A stretch of 64,000 bases of DNA from an uncultured Thalassolituus sp. (GTDB taxonomy: Bacteria; Pseudomonadota; Gammaproteobacteria; Pseudomonadales; Oceanobacteraceae). The notes beneath the pieces were generated by a model. It worked only from the letters and a program-made list of their open reading frames with translations. It did not search any database and was not told the origin of the DNA. Positions 16,799 through 26,953 of this stretch are shown piece by piece. Position numbers and translations under genes: made by a program. The number at the start of each line of letters is the position of its first letter. Positions within the stretch are counted from its first letter, which is position 1. The DNA lies in assembly GCF_950066645.1 (NCBI RefSeq), contig NZ_CATMFB010000001.1, positions 310,001-374,000 of the forward strand, given 5' to 3'.

Positions 16799-18388
16799 AT
16801 GGATTTGATTCTGACTGTGGTCGAATGTCCACCCCACGCTAATATGCTGAACCACACGAAAGTTTTCCGCAGTGCGGGCGGCGTAATCGGTCGTGCAGAT
16901 TCGAATGACTGGGTGCTGCCAGACACTGAGCGTATTCTCTCGTCCCGACACCTGGAAGTCGTCTTTGATAACGGTCAGTTTACTCTGCTGGATCACAGTA
17001 CCAACGGTACTTTTGTGAACGATAGTCAGGCACCTTTGGGAGCGGGTAATGTGCACCCGATCAAGGCCGGAGATGTCTTTATCTGTGGTGAGTATCAACT
17101 TAAAGCGACTCTGAAAGCACCGCCTCAGGAAGCTGCAATCCCGGCGGGGCTGGGCGCGGTCGATTTTCTCGACAGCAGTGACCGCACTACCTTCAACCAC
17201 GCTACGGCCGCGAAACAGCAGGCCGCCAGCAGTGCTAAAGATCTGGATTCCTGGTTGGAGCCTTCAGCGTCTGCGCCCGCAAAAGAGGGGCAGGACTGGG
17301 GAGCGGTTGTCTCCCGGTCGGCGGACAATGCGCCTGCATCTGATCCGTGGGGAAGCAGTGCGGATTCTTCTCCTTCTCCCTTCGCTGATGTTCAGGACAG
17401 TTCCGACCCATTGGCGGCTCTGAGTCAGCCAAAACAGTCCCCGGCATCGCCCGGGCTTTCGGACTGGGATGACAATGACGACTGGTGGAAGTCGGGCAGT
17501 CAGTCGGATCACGCTCCTGCCGATCAGCATCAGTTCCGGGTGCCAACCCCTCAGGGGGCGGTGCCAGAGCCGGCACCTGTCGCGCCGCCTGTGCCACCGA
17601 TTGCCCCGGCTGCTGATCCATTCGCGGCTTCTGTAGCCAGTGTCGAAGGTGAAAGCATTGACAGTCTGTTCGGTGTGCCTGCTGGTGATGTGGCACCTGC
17701 GCCAGCACCGGACCCGTACACGCCTCCTGTGCCTGAGCCGCAGATTCCTCCACCGCCAGTTGTGCCTGCGCCTGCTGCTCCGGTCGCGTCGTCAGCCAGT
17801 GTGACTGACCTTAAAACTCTGGCGTCGCAGCTTGGTGTGCCGAATCTTAGCGATGACCAGTTGACGGCTCTGTTGCCCGAAGTGTCCGGGATTGTGAATG
17901 AAGCGGTGACCCGGCTGATTGATCTGCTGCGTGCCCGTACCGCCATCAAAAACGAACTTCGTGTGCAGCACACCATGATCCAGACGGTGGATAATAATCC
18001 GCTGAAGTTCTCAGCAAATGCCGCAGACGCACTGAAGATGATGTTTGCTAATGATGCTTCTGCGTTTATGAAGCCACAGGAAGCCATCCGGGACAGCTTC
18101 GATGACCTTTCTGATCATCAGGTGGCCGTTCTGAAAGGCATGCACGCGGCTTATGAAAGTATGCTCAGGCATTTTGACCCTGAAAATCTTAAGCGCTATA
18201 TCAATGCCCGGGATTCACTGCTCGGTAACAAGGACGCAAAGCAGTGGGTGGGCTTTGAGCAGTATTACAAGTCGCTGAAGGGTGATTACGAGACGACGTA
18301 CAATCAGCTGTTTGGTGAAGAATTTGCCCGTGCTTATGAAAAGCAGCTGGCGGAACTTAAAAATGCCCGGGCGCTGAACCGGCAGTAA
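16799..18388 (+). CDS. tagH: T6SS FHA-domain protein TagH (Fha/ImpI)
   Basis: A protein of 529 residues. The FHA domain (about 1-100) has the phosphothreonine-binding pattern GR, SND, LPD, SSRHLEV, STNGTFVN. A long Pro/Ala/Asp-rich linker (about 110-340) follows, then a folded C-terminal region (about 345-529) typical of TagH proteins. It is the expected substrate and reader of PpkA phosphorylation, encoded divergently. First gene of the rightward T6SS operon. Confidence 0.93.
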   Translation: MDLILTVVECPPHANMLNHTKVFRSAGGVIGRADSNDWVLPDTERILSSRHLEVVFDNGQFTLLDHSTNGTFVNDSQAPLGAGNVHPIKAGDVFICGEYQLKATLKAPPQEAAIPAGLGAVDFLDSSDRTTFNHATAAKQQAASSAKDLDSWLEPSASAPAKEGQDWGAVVSRSADNAPASDPWGSSADSSPSPFADVQDSSDPLAALSQPKQSPASPGLSDWDDNDDWWKSGSQSDHAPADQHQFRVPTPQGAVPEPAPVAPPVPPIAPAADPFAASVASVEGESIDSLFGVPAGDVAPAPAPDPYTPPVPEPQIPPPPVVPAPAAPVASSASVTDLKTLASQLGVPNLSDDQLTALLPEVSGIVNEAVTRLIDLLRARTAIKNELRVQHTMIQTVDNNPLKFSANAADALKMMFANDASAFMKPQEAIRDSFDDLSDHQVAVLKGMHAAYESMLRHFDPENLKRYINARDSLLGNKDAKQWVGFEQYYKSLKGDYETTYNQLFGEEFARAYEKQLAELKNARALNRQ

Positions 18389-18412
18389 CCTGTTTTCAGA
18401 TAAGGATATGTG

Positions 18413-18952
18413 ATGTTGTACAGAAAAATTGCAGGGTGTGTCCTGCTCACGTTGGCTCTGGTGTCTGTGTCCGGGTGCCAGTCTGCGCGTAAAGCACTGA
18501 ATATGGATACTTCCGTGGTGGTGCGCCTGACGGCAACCGATGCGGTAAACCCGGACTCTGATGGCCGGCCGTCGCCTGTGGTATTGCATGTTTTTCAGTT
18601 GGCGGATGATCGTCAGTTCAGCCGGGAAGACTTTCTCAGTCTTTATGAAGGGGCCGCGGCGCGTCTGGGTAAGGATCTGATTGATTCTGTCGCCCTGAAA
18701 GAAGTGACTCCCGGGGAGACCCGTAGTGAAACGCTGCCTCTGACACCTGAGGTGAAATATATCGGTCTGATGGCAGAATTTATTCAGTATCGCGATGCGG
18801 AGGCACTGCTTGTGGTCCCTGTGCTGGAGCATAACCAGACCGTGGTCAGTGTCAGCCTTGATGACAACCGCATTGCGATTGTTGAAGAAACCAGAGACGA
18901 TAGCGGCGCCACACCACACAAACAATTACGTAATGACCGCTCTTCCCAATAA
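18413..18952 (+). CDS. tssJ: T6SS outer-membrane lipoprotein TssJ
   Basis: A protein of 179 residues. The lipoprotein signal peptide ends in VSGC with Cys22 as the lipidated residue. The ATG at 18413 sits a suitable distance behind AAGGAT; a GTG three bases earlier is less likely. Strand segments VVVRLTATDAVNPD and SPVVLHVFQLADD are typical TssJ. It anchors the membrane complex to the outer membrane and contacts TssM. Confidence 0.93.
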   Translation: MLYRKIAGCVLLTLALVSVSGCQSARKALNMDTSVVVRLTATDAVNPDSDGRPSPVVLHVFQLADDRQFSREDFLSLYEGAAARLGKDLIDSVALKEVTPGETRSETLPLTPEVKYIGLMAEFIQYRDAEALLVVPVLEHNQTVVSVSLDDNRIAIVEETRDDSGATPHKQLRNDRSSQ

Positions 18953-19003
18953 GAGACGGTTTACTCAGCCATGCGTCAGTGTGGCCTATGCAAGGGATGA
19001 CAG

Positions 19004-20338
19004 ATGTCTTCGAAGAACAAGGTAATCTGGTCGGAAGGGATGTTCCTTCGTCCGCAGCACTTTCAGCAGCAGGATCGCTTCATTGAACGCCTTGTTGATG
19101 TTCGTACAGGCGCCATTGGCAGTTACTTCTGGGGTATTCAGGAGCTGACGATCGATGTCGAAGCCCTGGGGCTTGGCAAAGTTTCTCTGTCGTCCGTGCG
19201 CGGTGTTTTTCCCGACGGTACACCGATTCTGGCGCCGGAGGCGGAAGAGCTTCCCGACATTATTGAGGTTCCGGAAAATACCCGCGATGAGATTGTATAT
19301 CTCTGTGTACCGATGAGACGACCGGGTGCGCAGGAGTCGGTCCGGGACGCTGAGGAGTTTCCGCAGGCGCGATATCACACCTTTAATTTTGATGCCCGCG
19401 ACAGCTCATCTGCGTCGGGGCAATCAGCACGCATTCAGATAGGCAAACTTGCGACTTGCTTCAAGCTGGGGTCAGAAGACCTCGGTGGATACGCTGCCAT
19501 CGGTGTCGCGCGTATTGTTGAGCGCCTCCCGGGGAATCCGGTCAAACTGGATCGTACTTTTATTCCCCCTGTACTGGATTGTTCGGTCAGTGGCGAAATC
19601 AAAGCCTACATCGAAGAAGTGACCGGCCTGCTGAAACAGCGTGGCGAAGCGCTGAGTCATCGCCTCAGTGACTCCGGTCGCGCAGGCTCGGCAGAAATTG
19701 CCGATTATCTGCTGCTACAGGTCATTAACCGTAACGAGCCTATGATCCGTCATCTGTCGCGGCTCAGCAGCCTGCATCCGCTGACGCTGTATACCGAGTT
19801 ACTGCAGCTTGCGGGTGAACTTGCGACCTTCACGGCAAATGATAAGCGCCCGCCTGAGATGCCTCCGTACAATCACGAGAATCTGCAGCAGACATTTGCT
19901 GGGGTGTTTGCGGTGTTGCGCCAGTCGCTGAGCATGGTACTTGAGTCCTCTGCTGTCGCGATGGACCTTGTCGAACGTAAGTACGGTATTCACGTGGCGC
20001 CGATCACCGATCCGTCACTGACGCGCAGTGCGTCCTTCGTGATTGCAGTTAAGGCGGATATGCCGACCGAGATGCTGCGCACACGATTCCCGGCGCAGGC
20101 GAAAATTGCACCGGTAGAAACCATCCGTGAACTGATCACCACGCAATTGCCGGGTCTGCGCACGCGCCCATTGCCGGTTGCGCCGCGTCAGATTCCGTAT
20201 CATGCCGGGTTTACCTATTTTGAAATTGAGAACACCGGCGAGCTGTGGAATTCGATGCAGCAGTCAGGTGGTTTTGCTGTACATCTTGGGGCGGAATATC
20301 CGGGCCTGACGATGGAACTCTGGGCAATCAGGAGCTGA
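19004..20338 (+). CDS. tssK: T6SS baseplate subunit TssK
   Basis: A protein of 444 residues, the usual size. The N-terminal KVIWSEGMFLRPQHFQQQDRF is the TssK signature. TssK trimers connect the baseplate (TssF/TssG) to the membrane complex through TssL and TssM. It precedes tssL with a four-base gap, and the ribosome site for tssL lies in its last codons. Confidence 0.96.
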   Translation: MSSKNKVIWSEGMFLRPQHFQQQDRFIERLVDVRTGAIGSYFWGIQELTIDVEALGLGKVSLSSVRGVFPDGTPILAPEAEELPDIIEVPENTRDEIVYLCVPMRRPGAQESVRDAEEFPQARYHTFNFDARDSSSASGQSARIQIGKLATCFKLGSEDLGGYAAIGVARIVERLPGNPVKLDRTFIPPVLDCSVSGEIKAYIEEVTGLLKQRGEALSHRLSDSGRAGSAEIADYLLLQVINRNEPMIRHLSRLSSLHPLTLYTELLQLAGELATFTANDKRPPEMPPYNHENLQQTFAGVFAVLRQSLSMVLESSAVAMDLVERKYGIHVAPITDPSLTRSASFVIAVKADMPTEMLRTRFPAQAKIAPVETIRELITTQLPGLRTRPLPVAPRQIPYHAGFTYFEIENTGELWNSMQQSGGFAVHLGAEYPGLTMELWAIRS

Positions 20339-20342
20339 GATC

Positions 20343-21254
20343 ATGAGCGGAAATGACCGACCTATGCCGGGAGCGAGCGATCGCACTGTCATGATTCCAA
20401 CTCCCGGTGCAGCGCGGGGCGCAACCCCAGGAGCAGCACCGCAGGCAACTCCTGCCGGTGCGGCGCCGTCCCCCGGACCTGCCGCGGTCAGTGGCGAAAG
20501 AATCCAGGTGCGTGAAGGGCTTAATCCGCTCGTCAGCTCTGCTGCCACCCTGCTTGCTCTGGTGAGTAAACTGCGTATGACGGCACAGCACGGTAACGTG
20601 CCTGATCTGCACAAGCGACTGACAGAAGAAATTAAAACGTTCGAGCGCGTAACCCGTAACGCCGGCTTAAGCGGTGACAGCGTGCTCGCCGCGCGCTATC
20701 TGCTCTGTTCAGTAATGGATGAAGTGGTACTTAACACGCCCTGGGGGGCTGGGAGTGGCTGGAGTCAGCGCACACTGCTGAGCCTCTTTCACCAGGAAAC
20801 GTCGGGCGGGGAAAAATCGTTTCTGATTCTGCAGCGCCTTCTCGAAACACCGGGCACGCATCTGGATCTGCTGGAGTTGTATTATCTTTGCCTCAGTCTC
20901 GGTTTTCAGGGCAAATACCGGGTGATGCCGCGTGGGGCAGAGCAGCTGGAGCAGATCCGCGAAAATCTCTACAGCACCATCGAAAGCCATCGCCCGGGCT
21001 GGGAGCGCGAGTTGTCTCCGCATTGGGAAGGCACGGTAAAACCGCAGGAATACCTGAAAAATTATATTCCACTCTGGGTCTTTGCCAGCGTTGTGCTCGC
21101 CGTGCTGGTGCTGACTTACTCCGGATTCCGCTATTGGCTGTATCAGGAAACGGCTCCCGTGGCCGAACATATTCTCAGTGATGTGGCCGGGACTCCGGAG
21201 ACCGGAGCGCCGGACGTTCCGACGATTGCGCCGCCGGGCAAACGCTTCTATTGA
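20343..21254 (+). CDS. tssL: T6SS inner-membrane protein TssL (DotU type)
   Basis: A protein of 303 residues. An Ala/Pro/Gly-rich N-terminal tail (to about 55) precedes the DotU cytoplasmic domain (NPLVSSAATLLALVSKLR, then ARYLLCSVMDEVVLNTPWG). A single membrane helix lies near 238-262 (WVFASVVLAVLVLTYSGF), followed by a short periplasmic tail. It has no C-terminal OmpA peptidoglycan-binding domain, and no separate TagL is seen nearby, so wall anchoring must come from elsewhere or be absent. Confidence 0.95.
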   Translation: MSGNDRPMPGASDRTVMIPTPGAARGATPGAAPQATPAGAAPSPGPAAVSGERIQVREGLNPLVSSAATLLALVSKLRMTAQHGNVPDLHKRLTEEIKTFERVTRNAGLSGDSVLAARYLLCSVMDEVVLNTPWGAGSGWSQRTLLSLFHQETSGGEKSFLILQRLLETPGTHLDLLELYYLCLSLGFQGKYRVMPRGAEQLEQIRENLYSTIESHRPGWERELSPHWEGTVKPQEYLKNYIPLWVFASVVLAVLVLTYSGFRYWLYQETAPVAEHILSDVAGTPETGAPDVPTIAPPGKRFY

Positions 21255-21323
21255 ATTACGCTGAATAAAAAAAGATACCGACAGGGAGGCCGGTCTGCCA
21301 CCTGACGTGTACACGGAGAACAC

Positions 21324-24300
21324 ATGAAAAAGCTGGTGGCTTTTCTGCAGAATAAATGGGTCATGGGGATCATCGGACTGACAGCACTGTCGTTGCTGAT
21401 CTGGTTCGGTGCTGAGTTTATTAAATTCGGTGCAGACAATGTCACCCTCAGCACGACAACCCGTTTTATTATTATCGGTATTTTCTGGGCGCTCTGGCTG
21501 ACCTGGAACCTGAGTCAGTGGTTGCTTGAGCGCCGCCAGAACCGTGAGTTGCTCGGCGAAATTGAAGCGTCGCAGGAACCCGCAGCCAACCCCGATGAAG
21601 AGCGTAGCCAGGAAGAACTGGCCGCCATGGCGCAGCGTTTCCGCGATGCCCTGATGACGCTGAAAAATGCCCGCTTCCGTTCCCGTCGTGGCAAGCGCAG
21701 CCTCTATCAACTGCCCTGGTACATCATTATTGGTCCACCGGGGTCGGGTAAGACCACCGCACTGGTTAATTCCGGATTAGAATTCCCTCTGGCAGAGTCC
21801 CATGGCAAACAGGCCTTGGGTGGGGTAGGTGGTACCCGCAACTGTGATTGGTGGTTTACCAACGACGCTGTGTTAATTGATACTGCGGGGCGCTACACCA
21901 CGCAGGACAGTCACCGTGTGGTCGACAATAATGCGTGGCGCGCATTTCTGACACTGCTGAAAAAATATCGCCGCCGCCGGCCGATTAATGGTGCACTGGT
22001 CGCCATTTCTCTGCAGGATCTGATGGTTCAGACCCGCGAACAGCGTGAACTGCAGGCGAAAACAATCCGCACCCGTATCAGTGAGCTTCAGGACGAATTA
22101 GGCATCCGTTTTCCTGTGTATCTTACGTTCACTAAGTGTGACCTGGTGGCTGGCTTCGCTGAGTATTTCGGTAATCTGTCGCAGGCTGAACGTGAACAGG
22201 TGTGGGGCGTCAGTTTCCCTGAAGAGCAGAGCGCTGACGCCGGTGCTGATCTCAGCCTGTTCCGGGGTGAGTTCGCACAGTTACTTCGTCGCCTCAATGA
22301 GCGCCTGCTCTGGCGTGTGCAGAACGAACGCAATATTGATAAGCGGGTTTCGATCCAGAGCTTCCCTGCGCATATGGAAAGCCTCGGAGCCATTCTGGAA
22401 GAATTTCTGCAACAGACGTTCGCGCCTCATAATTACGGCTCTGTGCCCATGTTGCGTGGCGTCTACTTTACCAGTGCAACCCAGGAAGGTAGCCCGATTG
22501 ACCGCATGATGGCGCAAGTGAGTGCTAACTTTGGTCTTGAGCGCAATATGGGTAAGCAGCAGCACAACAGCGGCAAAAGCTTCTTTATTACCCGGTTGTT
22601 TGATGACGTTATTTTCCCTGAATCTGAGCTGGTGGGGGTTAATAAGAAAATTGAAAACCTGCTGCGCTGGATGCGCAGGGGCGCTTTCGCGTCACTGCTG
22701 TTGGTGTTTGCCGGCAGCGTTGCGTTGTGGACCGGTGGACTGACGCAGAACAAAGCCTATATGGCCGACGTGGATGCGCTTTACGACGAGTATCGTCAGT
22801 TGCGTAAGAACCTTCGCCCAGAACAGGCGGACACCCGCGAAGCACTTGAGGTGTTGGCGCCACTGTATAAGGCAACGCTGGTGTACGATCAGGAAGCCCA
22901 TCCCTTTATATCTTCGCTTGGGCTCTATGATGGGCGTGTTGATGACGCGGTCGATCGTGTTTATCAGCAGGAGCTTGCAGAGCTGTTTCAACCTGCGCTG
23001 GCGAATATGATGGAGCGTCATCTGGGATCCCTCGGTGCGGATGACACCGCCTTGTTGCCGGTATTCCGTGTATATCTGATGCTGTTCGATCAGGAGCACA
23101 GAAACACTGACGAAATTCGCGCCTATGCACAGACCCGCTGGGAAGACCTGCTTCCGGGAGAGGCTGGCAAGCAGTCACAGCTGATGACGCATCTTGATAA
23201 CCTGATCGCGCAGGGCTTAAGTGAGCAGTACGACGCCGATAAGTATGTCGTACAGCGCTCACGGGACTATCTGCGCCGGATTCCGGTGGCTCAACGTCTG
23301 TTCGCCCAGCTGCAGAAAGTAGGCAACAACGGCGCCATGGTTGATCTGTATCGCGAGATCGGTGGAAACCCGCAGCAGACGTTTGGTCTGAGTGAGAACG
23401 ATGCCGTATTCAGTATGCCGTATCTCTTTACCAAAGCCGGTTACGACAATGCCGATTACGGTCCGGATTCCGAAATGATGAAGCAGATCGCTGCTGATCG
23501 CTGGATCTACGGAGGCGATGGCGCCAGCGATGATTACACCAAGGCAGATCTGCAGAAGCTTTCCGATGAGGTTGAAAAGCTCTACCTGACGGAATACGCA
23601 CGTCGCTGGCAGGCCTTTTATGCCCGCTTCTCTCTGCAACCTCTGCCTGGCGGTAGTCAGTCTGTGACAACGCTGCTGCAGTTTGCCGATCAGCTATCAT
23701 CGCCGCTCCTGCAGGTGTCGGAACTGGTGGCTAAAAATACCCGTCTGACGAAAGAAATCGAATTGCCAACCGCCGCCGGAGCCACCAACGCCGGCAAGCT
23801 GGCCGGTAAGCTCGCGGATATGACCTACGACCCAACACTGGTTGATCTGCGCTTCCGCGATATTCAGCGCATGCTCGATGCCGAGAAAGGCACACCATCC
23901 AAATTTCAGGGTTATCTTGATGCCATCAGTGGTCTGGCTCAGTACTTAGGTCAGATTGATGGCGCGCCGGATTCCAATGCGGCAGCGTTTGAAGCGGCGA
24001 AAAAACGTTTTACCGGTGGCGGTGCAGACGCCATTCAGCAGCTTAAAAACCTGGCGGCGACAGCCCCCGAGCAGCCCGCAGAATGGCTGAACGATCTTGC
24101 TGATGGCTCCTGGCAGATTGTGATGGCGAAGGCCAAGGTGCATCTGGATACTGTGTGGCGTTATCAGGTATACGAAACCTATCGCAACACCCTTAACGAC
24201 CGCTTCCCGATGTCGGCGGGTCGTCAGACCGAGGCGTCTGTTGTGGCGTTTAACGACTTCTTTAAGCCGGGCGGCATTCAGCAGGCGTTTGTTGATGAAT

Positions 24301-24827
24301 ATGTCGCGCCGTTTGTGGATACCTATCGCTGGAAGCTGAAGAGCTATGGTGGTGTCTCAATCGGACTGCGTTCAGACACGCTTGCGCAGTTCCGACGCGC
24401 AGATAATATCCGTCGCGCCTGGTTCTCCAAGGGTGAAACCGCAGGTGTCGATTTCCGCCTCATACCAGACAAACTGAATTCCAACGTACGTCTTTTCACG
24501 CTGGAGATTGGTGAGCAGCGCATCAGCTATTCTCACGGCCCAAGAATTGAAAAGCCAGTCAGTTGGACGGCAGGTGAAAGCGGACGTTCACGCTTAATCT
24601 TCGAAGACCTGGGTGAGCGTGTCAGCAGTCAGCAGTACGACGGTGACTGGTCTTTGATTCATCTGCTCGACGGAGCGAGCCTGCGCTCAGCAGTTAATCC
24701 TGCCGAGAAAATGATGACCCTCATGGTCGAGGGTTACGACGTCCGGTACCGTTTGACTGCGCTTACAAACACGAATCCTTTTGATCTTGGATTGCTGCGC
24801 AATTTCAGTTGCCCGCAATCGCTGTAA
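21324..24827 (+). CDS. tssM: T6SS inner-membrane protein TssM (IcmF)
   Basis: A protein of 1167 residues. Two N-terminal membrane helices lie before about residue 65 and a third near 452-470. The cytoplasmic NTPase-like domain has an intact Walker A, GPPGSGKTT (137-145), and a DTAGRY Walker B region. The large periplasmic domain carries the IcmF C-terminal segments. It spans the envelope with TssL and TssJ to form the trans-envelope channel. Confidence 0.96.
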   Translation: MKKLVAFLQNKWVMGIIGLTALSLLIWFGAEFIKFGADNVTLSTTTRFIIIGIFWALWLTWNLSQWLLERRQNRELLGEIEASQEPAANPDEERSQEELAAMAQRFRDALMTLKNARFRSRRGKRSLYQLPWYIIIGPPGSGKTTALVNSGLEFPLAESHGKQALGGVGGTRNCDWWFTNDAVLIDTAGRYTTQDSHRVVDNNAWRAFLTLLKKYRRRRPINGALVAISLQDLMVQTREQRELQAKTIRTRISELQDELGIRFPVYLTFTKCDLVAGFAEYFGNLSQAEREQVWGVSFPEEQSADAGADLSLFRGEFAQLLRRLNERLLWRVQNERNIDKRVSIQSFPAHMESLGAILEEFLQQTFAPHNYGSVPMLRGVYFTSATQEGSPIDRMMAQVSANFGLERNMGKQQHNSGKSFFITRLFDDVIFPESELVGVNKKIENLLRWMRRGAFASLLLVFAGSVALWTGGLTQNKAYMADVDALYDEYRQLRKNLRPEQADTREALEVLAPLYKATLVYDQEAHPFISSLGLYDGRVDDAVDRVYQQELAELFQPALANMMERHLGSLGADDTALLPVFRVYLMLFDQEHRNTDEIRAYAQTRWEDLLPGEAGKQSQLMTHLDNLIAQGLSEQYDADKYVVQRSRDYLRRIPVAQRLFAQLQKVGNNGAMVDLYREIGGNPQQTFGLSENDAVFSMPYLFTKAGYDNADYGPDSEMMKQIAADRWIYGGDGASDDYTKADLQKLSDEVEKLYLTEYARRWQAFYARFSLQPLPGGSQSVTTLLQFADQLSSPLLQVSELVAKNTRLTKEIELPTAAGATNAGKLAGKLADMTYDPTLVDLRFRDIQRMLDAEKGTPSKFQGYLDAISGLAQYLGQIDGAPDSNAAAFEAAKKRFTGGGADAIQQLKNLAATAPEQPAEWLNDLADGSWQIVMAKAKVHLDTVWRYQVYETYRNTLNDRFPMSAGRQTEASVVAFNDFFKPGGIQQAFVDEYVAPFVDTYRWKLKSYGGVSIGLRSDTLAQFRRADNIRRAWFSKGETAGVDFRLIPDKLNSNVRLFTLEIGEQRISYSHGPRIEKPVSWTAGESGRSRLIFEDLGERVSSQQYDGDWSLIHLLDGASLRSAVNPAEKMMTLMVEGYDVRYRLTALTNTNPFDLGLLRNFSCPQSL

Positions 24828-24839
24828 CAGGAGGGGCTG

Positions 24840-25499
24840 ATGGCTGGACTGTTCGGTAAGCTTCCTGCGCACGGTGATTTTATCAGTCGTCAGTTGCCGC
24901 AGGGTTTTATTCAGGTGTGGGATGAATGGCTGCAGTGTGTTGTTGCCGGATCCCGCAACCAGCTCGGTGATTCGTGGCTCGATTACTACCTGACCAGTCC
25001 GGTCTGGCGATTTGCTCTGCGCCCTGGAGTCGTCGATGAGAGTGCCTGGGCTGGGGTTCTGGTACCGAGTGTAGACAGCGTGGGCCGTTATTTTCCTTTG
25101 ACGCTGGCGGAGCAGTTGCCGGGTCAGAGAGATCTTTTTACCTTTCTGGCTGAGGACACTGACTGGTTTGCCGCCATTGAAGCGGTTGCGCTGGCATCGT
25201 TGCAGCAGGGTCTGACTGCCGATGAAGTTCTGGAGCAGCTTGAGCAGTGTCAGCTTGCCCCTCAGAAAACGACATCGAAAGTCTCGGGGCGGGGGACTGT
25301 GGTGCTCAGTGGTAACCGCAACTCCCTGTTTTCCGGTGCCTTACCGCTGGTTCTGCAGGAACGTTCTCCTTACAGTCTCTGGGCTTCGATGGAAAATGAG
25401 AATGCGCCAGCTATGTCTGTCGTTTCGACAGGCCTGCCGACTCCGGATGAATACAGTTCGATGATCTCAGGTGACTGGCAGGAGACGACAGTCTGGTGA
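24840..25499 (+). CDS. tagF: T6SS-associated protein TagF (ImpM)
   Basis: A protein of 219 residues beginning AGLFGKLPAHGDFISRQLP, the TagF signature. The segment DYYLTSPVWRFALRPG and the end MISGDWQETTVW are also typical. In P. aeruginosa H1-T6SS, TagF represses assembly post-translationally and acts opposite to PpkA/Fha. Its presence with ppkA, tagH and pppA completes that regulatory set. Start is 12 bases after tssM. Confidence 0.93.
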   Translation: MAGLFGKLPAHGDFISRQLPQGFIQVWDEWLQCVVAGSRNQLGDSWLDYYLTSPVWRFALRPGVVDESAWAGVLVPSVDSVGRYFPLTLAEQLPGQRDLFTFLAEDTDWFAAIEAVALASLQQGLTADEVLEQLEQCQLAPQKTTSKVSGRGTVVLSGNRNSLFSGALPLVLQERSPYSLWASMENENAPAMSVVSTGLPTPDEYSSMISGDWQETTVW

Positions 25500-25610
25500 T
25501 GAAGATTCTGGCCTGACTGCCATTTTCACTGGGTGTTCAATTCGGGTTCAGGGGTGTAGTATTGGGCTTCGCTGAGTTGGTTCGCATATTTATTGAAAGG
25601 ATTCTCTCCA

Positions 25611-26894
25611 ATGTCATTTGGTCATGTAGTTGATATTGAAACTTTGGTCGCCCCGATCAGTGAGGACCTGCCTCAGGGCAGTGATATCCGCGAAGACCGC
25701 TCACCCACCTCTGATTTTTACACCATCAAAGACGCCCGTAATGCTGCCCGTGCAGCCGAACGTTCTGCGGTATTCGGTGATGACGACAGTGTCGATACGA
25801 TCGGCCCCTGGGAGACGGTAGCCAGTGTTGCCGAACGCGTTCTGTCTTCGACATCCAAAGATCTTGAAGTGGCCGCCTGGTACCTCGAAAGCCTTATCCG
25901 GCTTAAAGGGCTTTCCGGGCTGCGCGATGGTCTGGTGATTATCGAGCGCCTGGTGACAGATTTCTGGGATGGGCTATACCCGCTGCCGGATGAAGACGGC
26001 ATCGAGACCCGGGTCGCGCCATTAACCGGTCTCAACGGTGATGGCGGTGAAGGCACTCTTCTGGCCCCGCTGCGCAACCTCGAAATTACCAATTATGGTG
26101 ACAAAGGTGCGTTCAGTTACTGGCAGTATCTTCAGGCGCGTGATGCGGATCGTATTGATGATGACGATAAGAAAGCTGAGCGGTTGGCCACCCTTGGCTA
26201 CAGCCTTGAAGACTTCAAAGACACTATTAACGACACGGATCTGACGGCATGTCAGAACTTCGTGAGCACACTTGAAGAGTGTGTGGCGTCGTACAAGAAC
26301 ATCAGTTCTGAACTGCGCACTAAGTGCGGCGGTGAAGCTCCTCCCTCGACCAAAATTTCAGAACTTCTGGATGAAATTCTGCGCACTACGCGTTTCGCAT
26401 ATAAAGAACGTCTGGATGCCGCAGAGGCTGCCGCAGCAGAGGCAGAGGCCGTTGCTGAAGTCGAAGCCGAAGCGGTTGAGGGTGTTACAGAGACAGCACA
26501 GGGGGCACGGGTGGTACATCTCGTCAGTGGAACTCAGGGGCCGATCACAAATCGTGAAGAAGCACTGAAACGTCTTGAAGAAGTAGCAAAATATTTCCGT
26601 CAGTATGAGCCTCATACTCCGATTGCTCCCGGCCTCGAACGTCTGATTTCCTGGGGGCGGATGACAGTGGCCGAGCTGATGATGGAGCTGATTCCGGATG
26701 GTAATGCCCGCAGTCTGTTCTCCCAGTACACGGGTGTGAAAATGGACGGCAGTGACGAGCATACGTACGTTGCGCCTCCTGTAGCGACGGCGGCGCCTCA
26801 ACCTGCGGCTCAGACAGAAAGCGCAGCTGCACCTGCTGAGGCGCCAGCGGCAGCACCTGAACCAGAAACTAACCGCTCTGGAATGAGCTGGTAA
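25611..26894 (+). CDS. tssA: T6SS assembly cap protein TssA (ImpA)
   Basis: A protein of 427 residues from the ATG at 25611, chosen because GAAAGG lies about ten bases upstream. The ImpA N-terminal region is clear (LVAPISEDLPQGSDIRED, AWYLESLIRLKGLSGLRDGL, FWDGLYPLPDEDG). An acidic Ala/Glu linker (about 270-290) leads to a C-terminal domain and an Ala/Pro tail ending NRSGMSW. TssA primes baseplate assembly and guides sheath and tube growth. A 111-base gap separates it from tagF and may hold an internal promoter, though none is clear. Confidence 0.93.
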   Translation: MSFGHVVDIETLVAPISEDLPQGSDIREDRSPTSDFYTIKDARNAARAAERSAVFGDDDSVDTIGPWETVASVAERVLSSTSKDLEVAAWYLESLIRLKGLSGLRDGLVIIERLVTDFWDGLYPLPDEDGIETRVAPLTGLNGDGGEGTLLAPLRNLEITNYGDKGAFSYWQYLQARDADRIDDDDKKAERLATLGYSLEDFKDTINDTDLTACQNFVSTLEECVASYKNISSELRTKCGGEAPPSTKISELLDEILRTTRFAYKERLDAAEAAAAEAEAVAEVEAEAVEGVTETAQGARVVHLVSGTQGPITNREEALKRLEEVAKYFRQYEPHTPIAPGLERLISWGRMTVAELMMELIPDGNARSLFSQYTGVKMDGSDEHTYVAPPVATAAPQPAAQTESAAAPAEAPAAAPEPETNRSGMSW

Positions 26895-26953
26895 AAAAGA
26901 ATTAAACAGAATTACGGTATAAAAGCCCGTTACTAAAAGAAAAGGAGTTACTT

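Noticed and set aside
20709-21710. A 333-codon minus-strand frame over tssL and tssM
   Set aside because: Antisense to two clear T6SS genes with no family resemblance.
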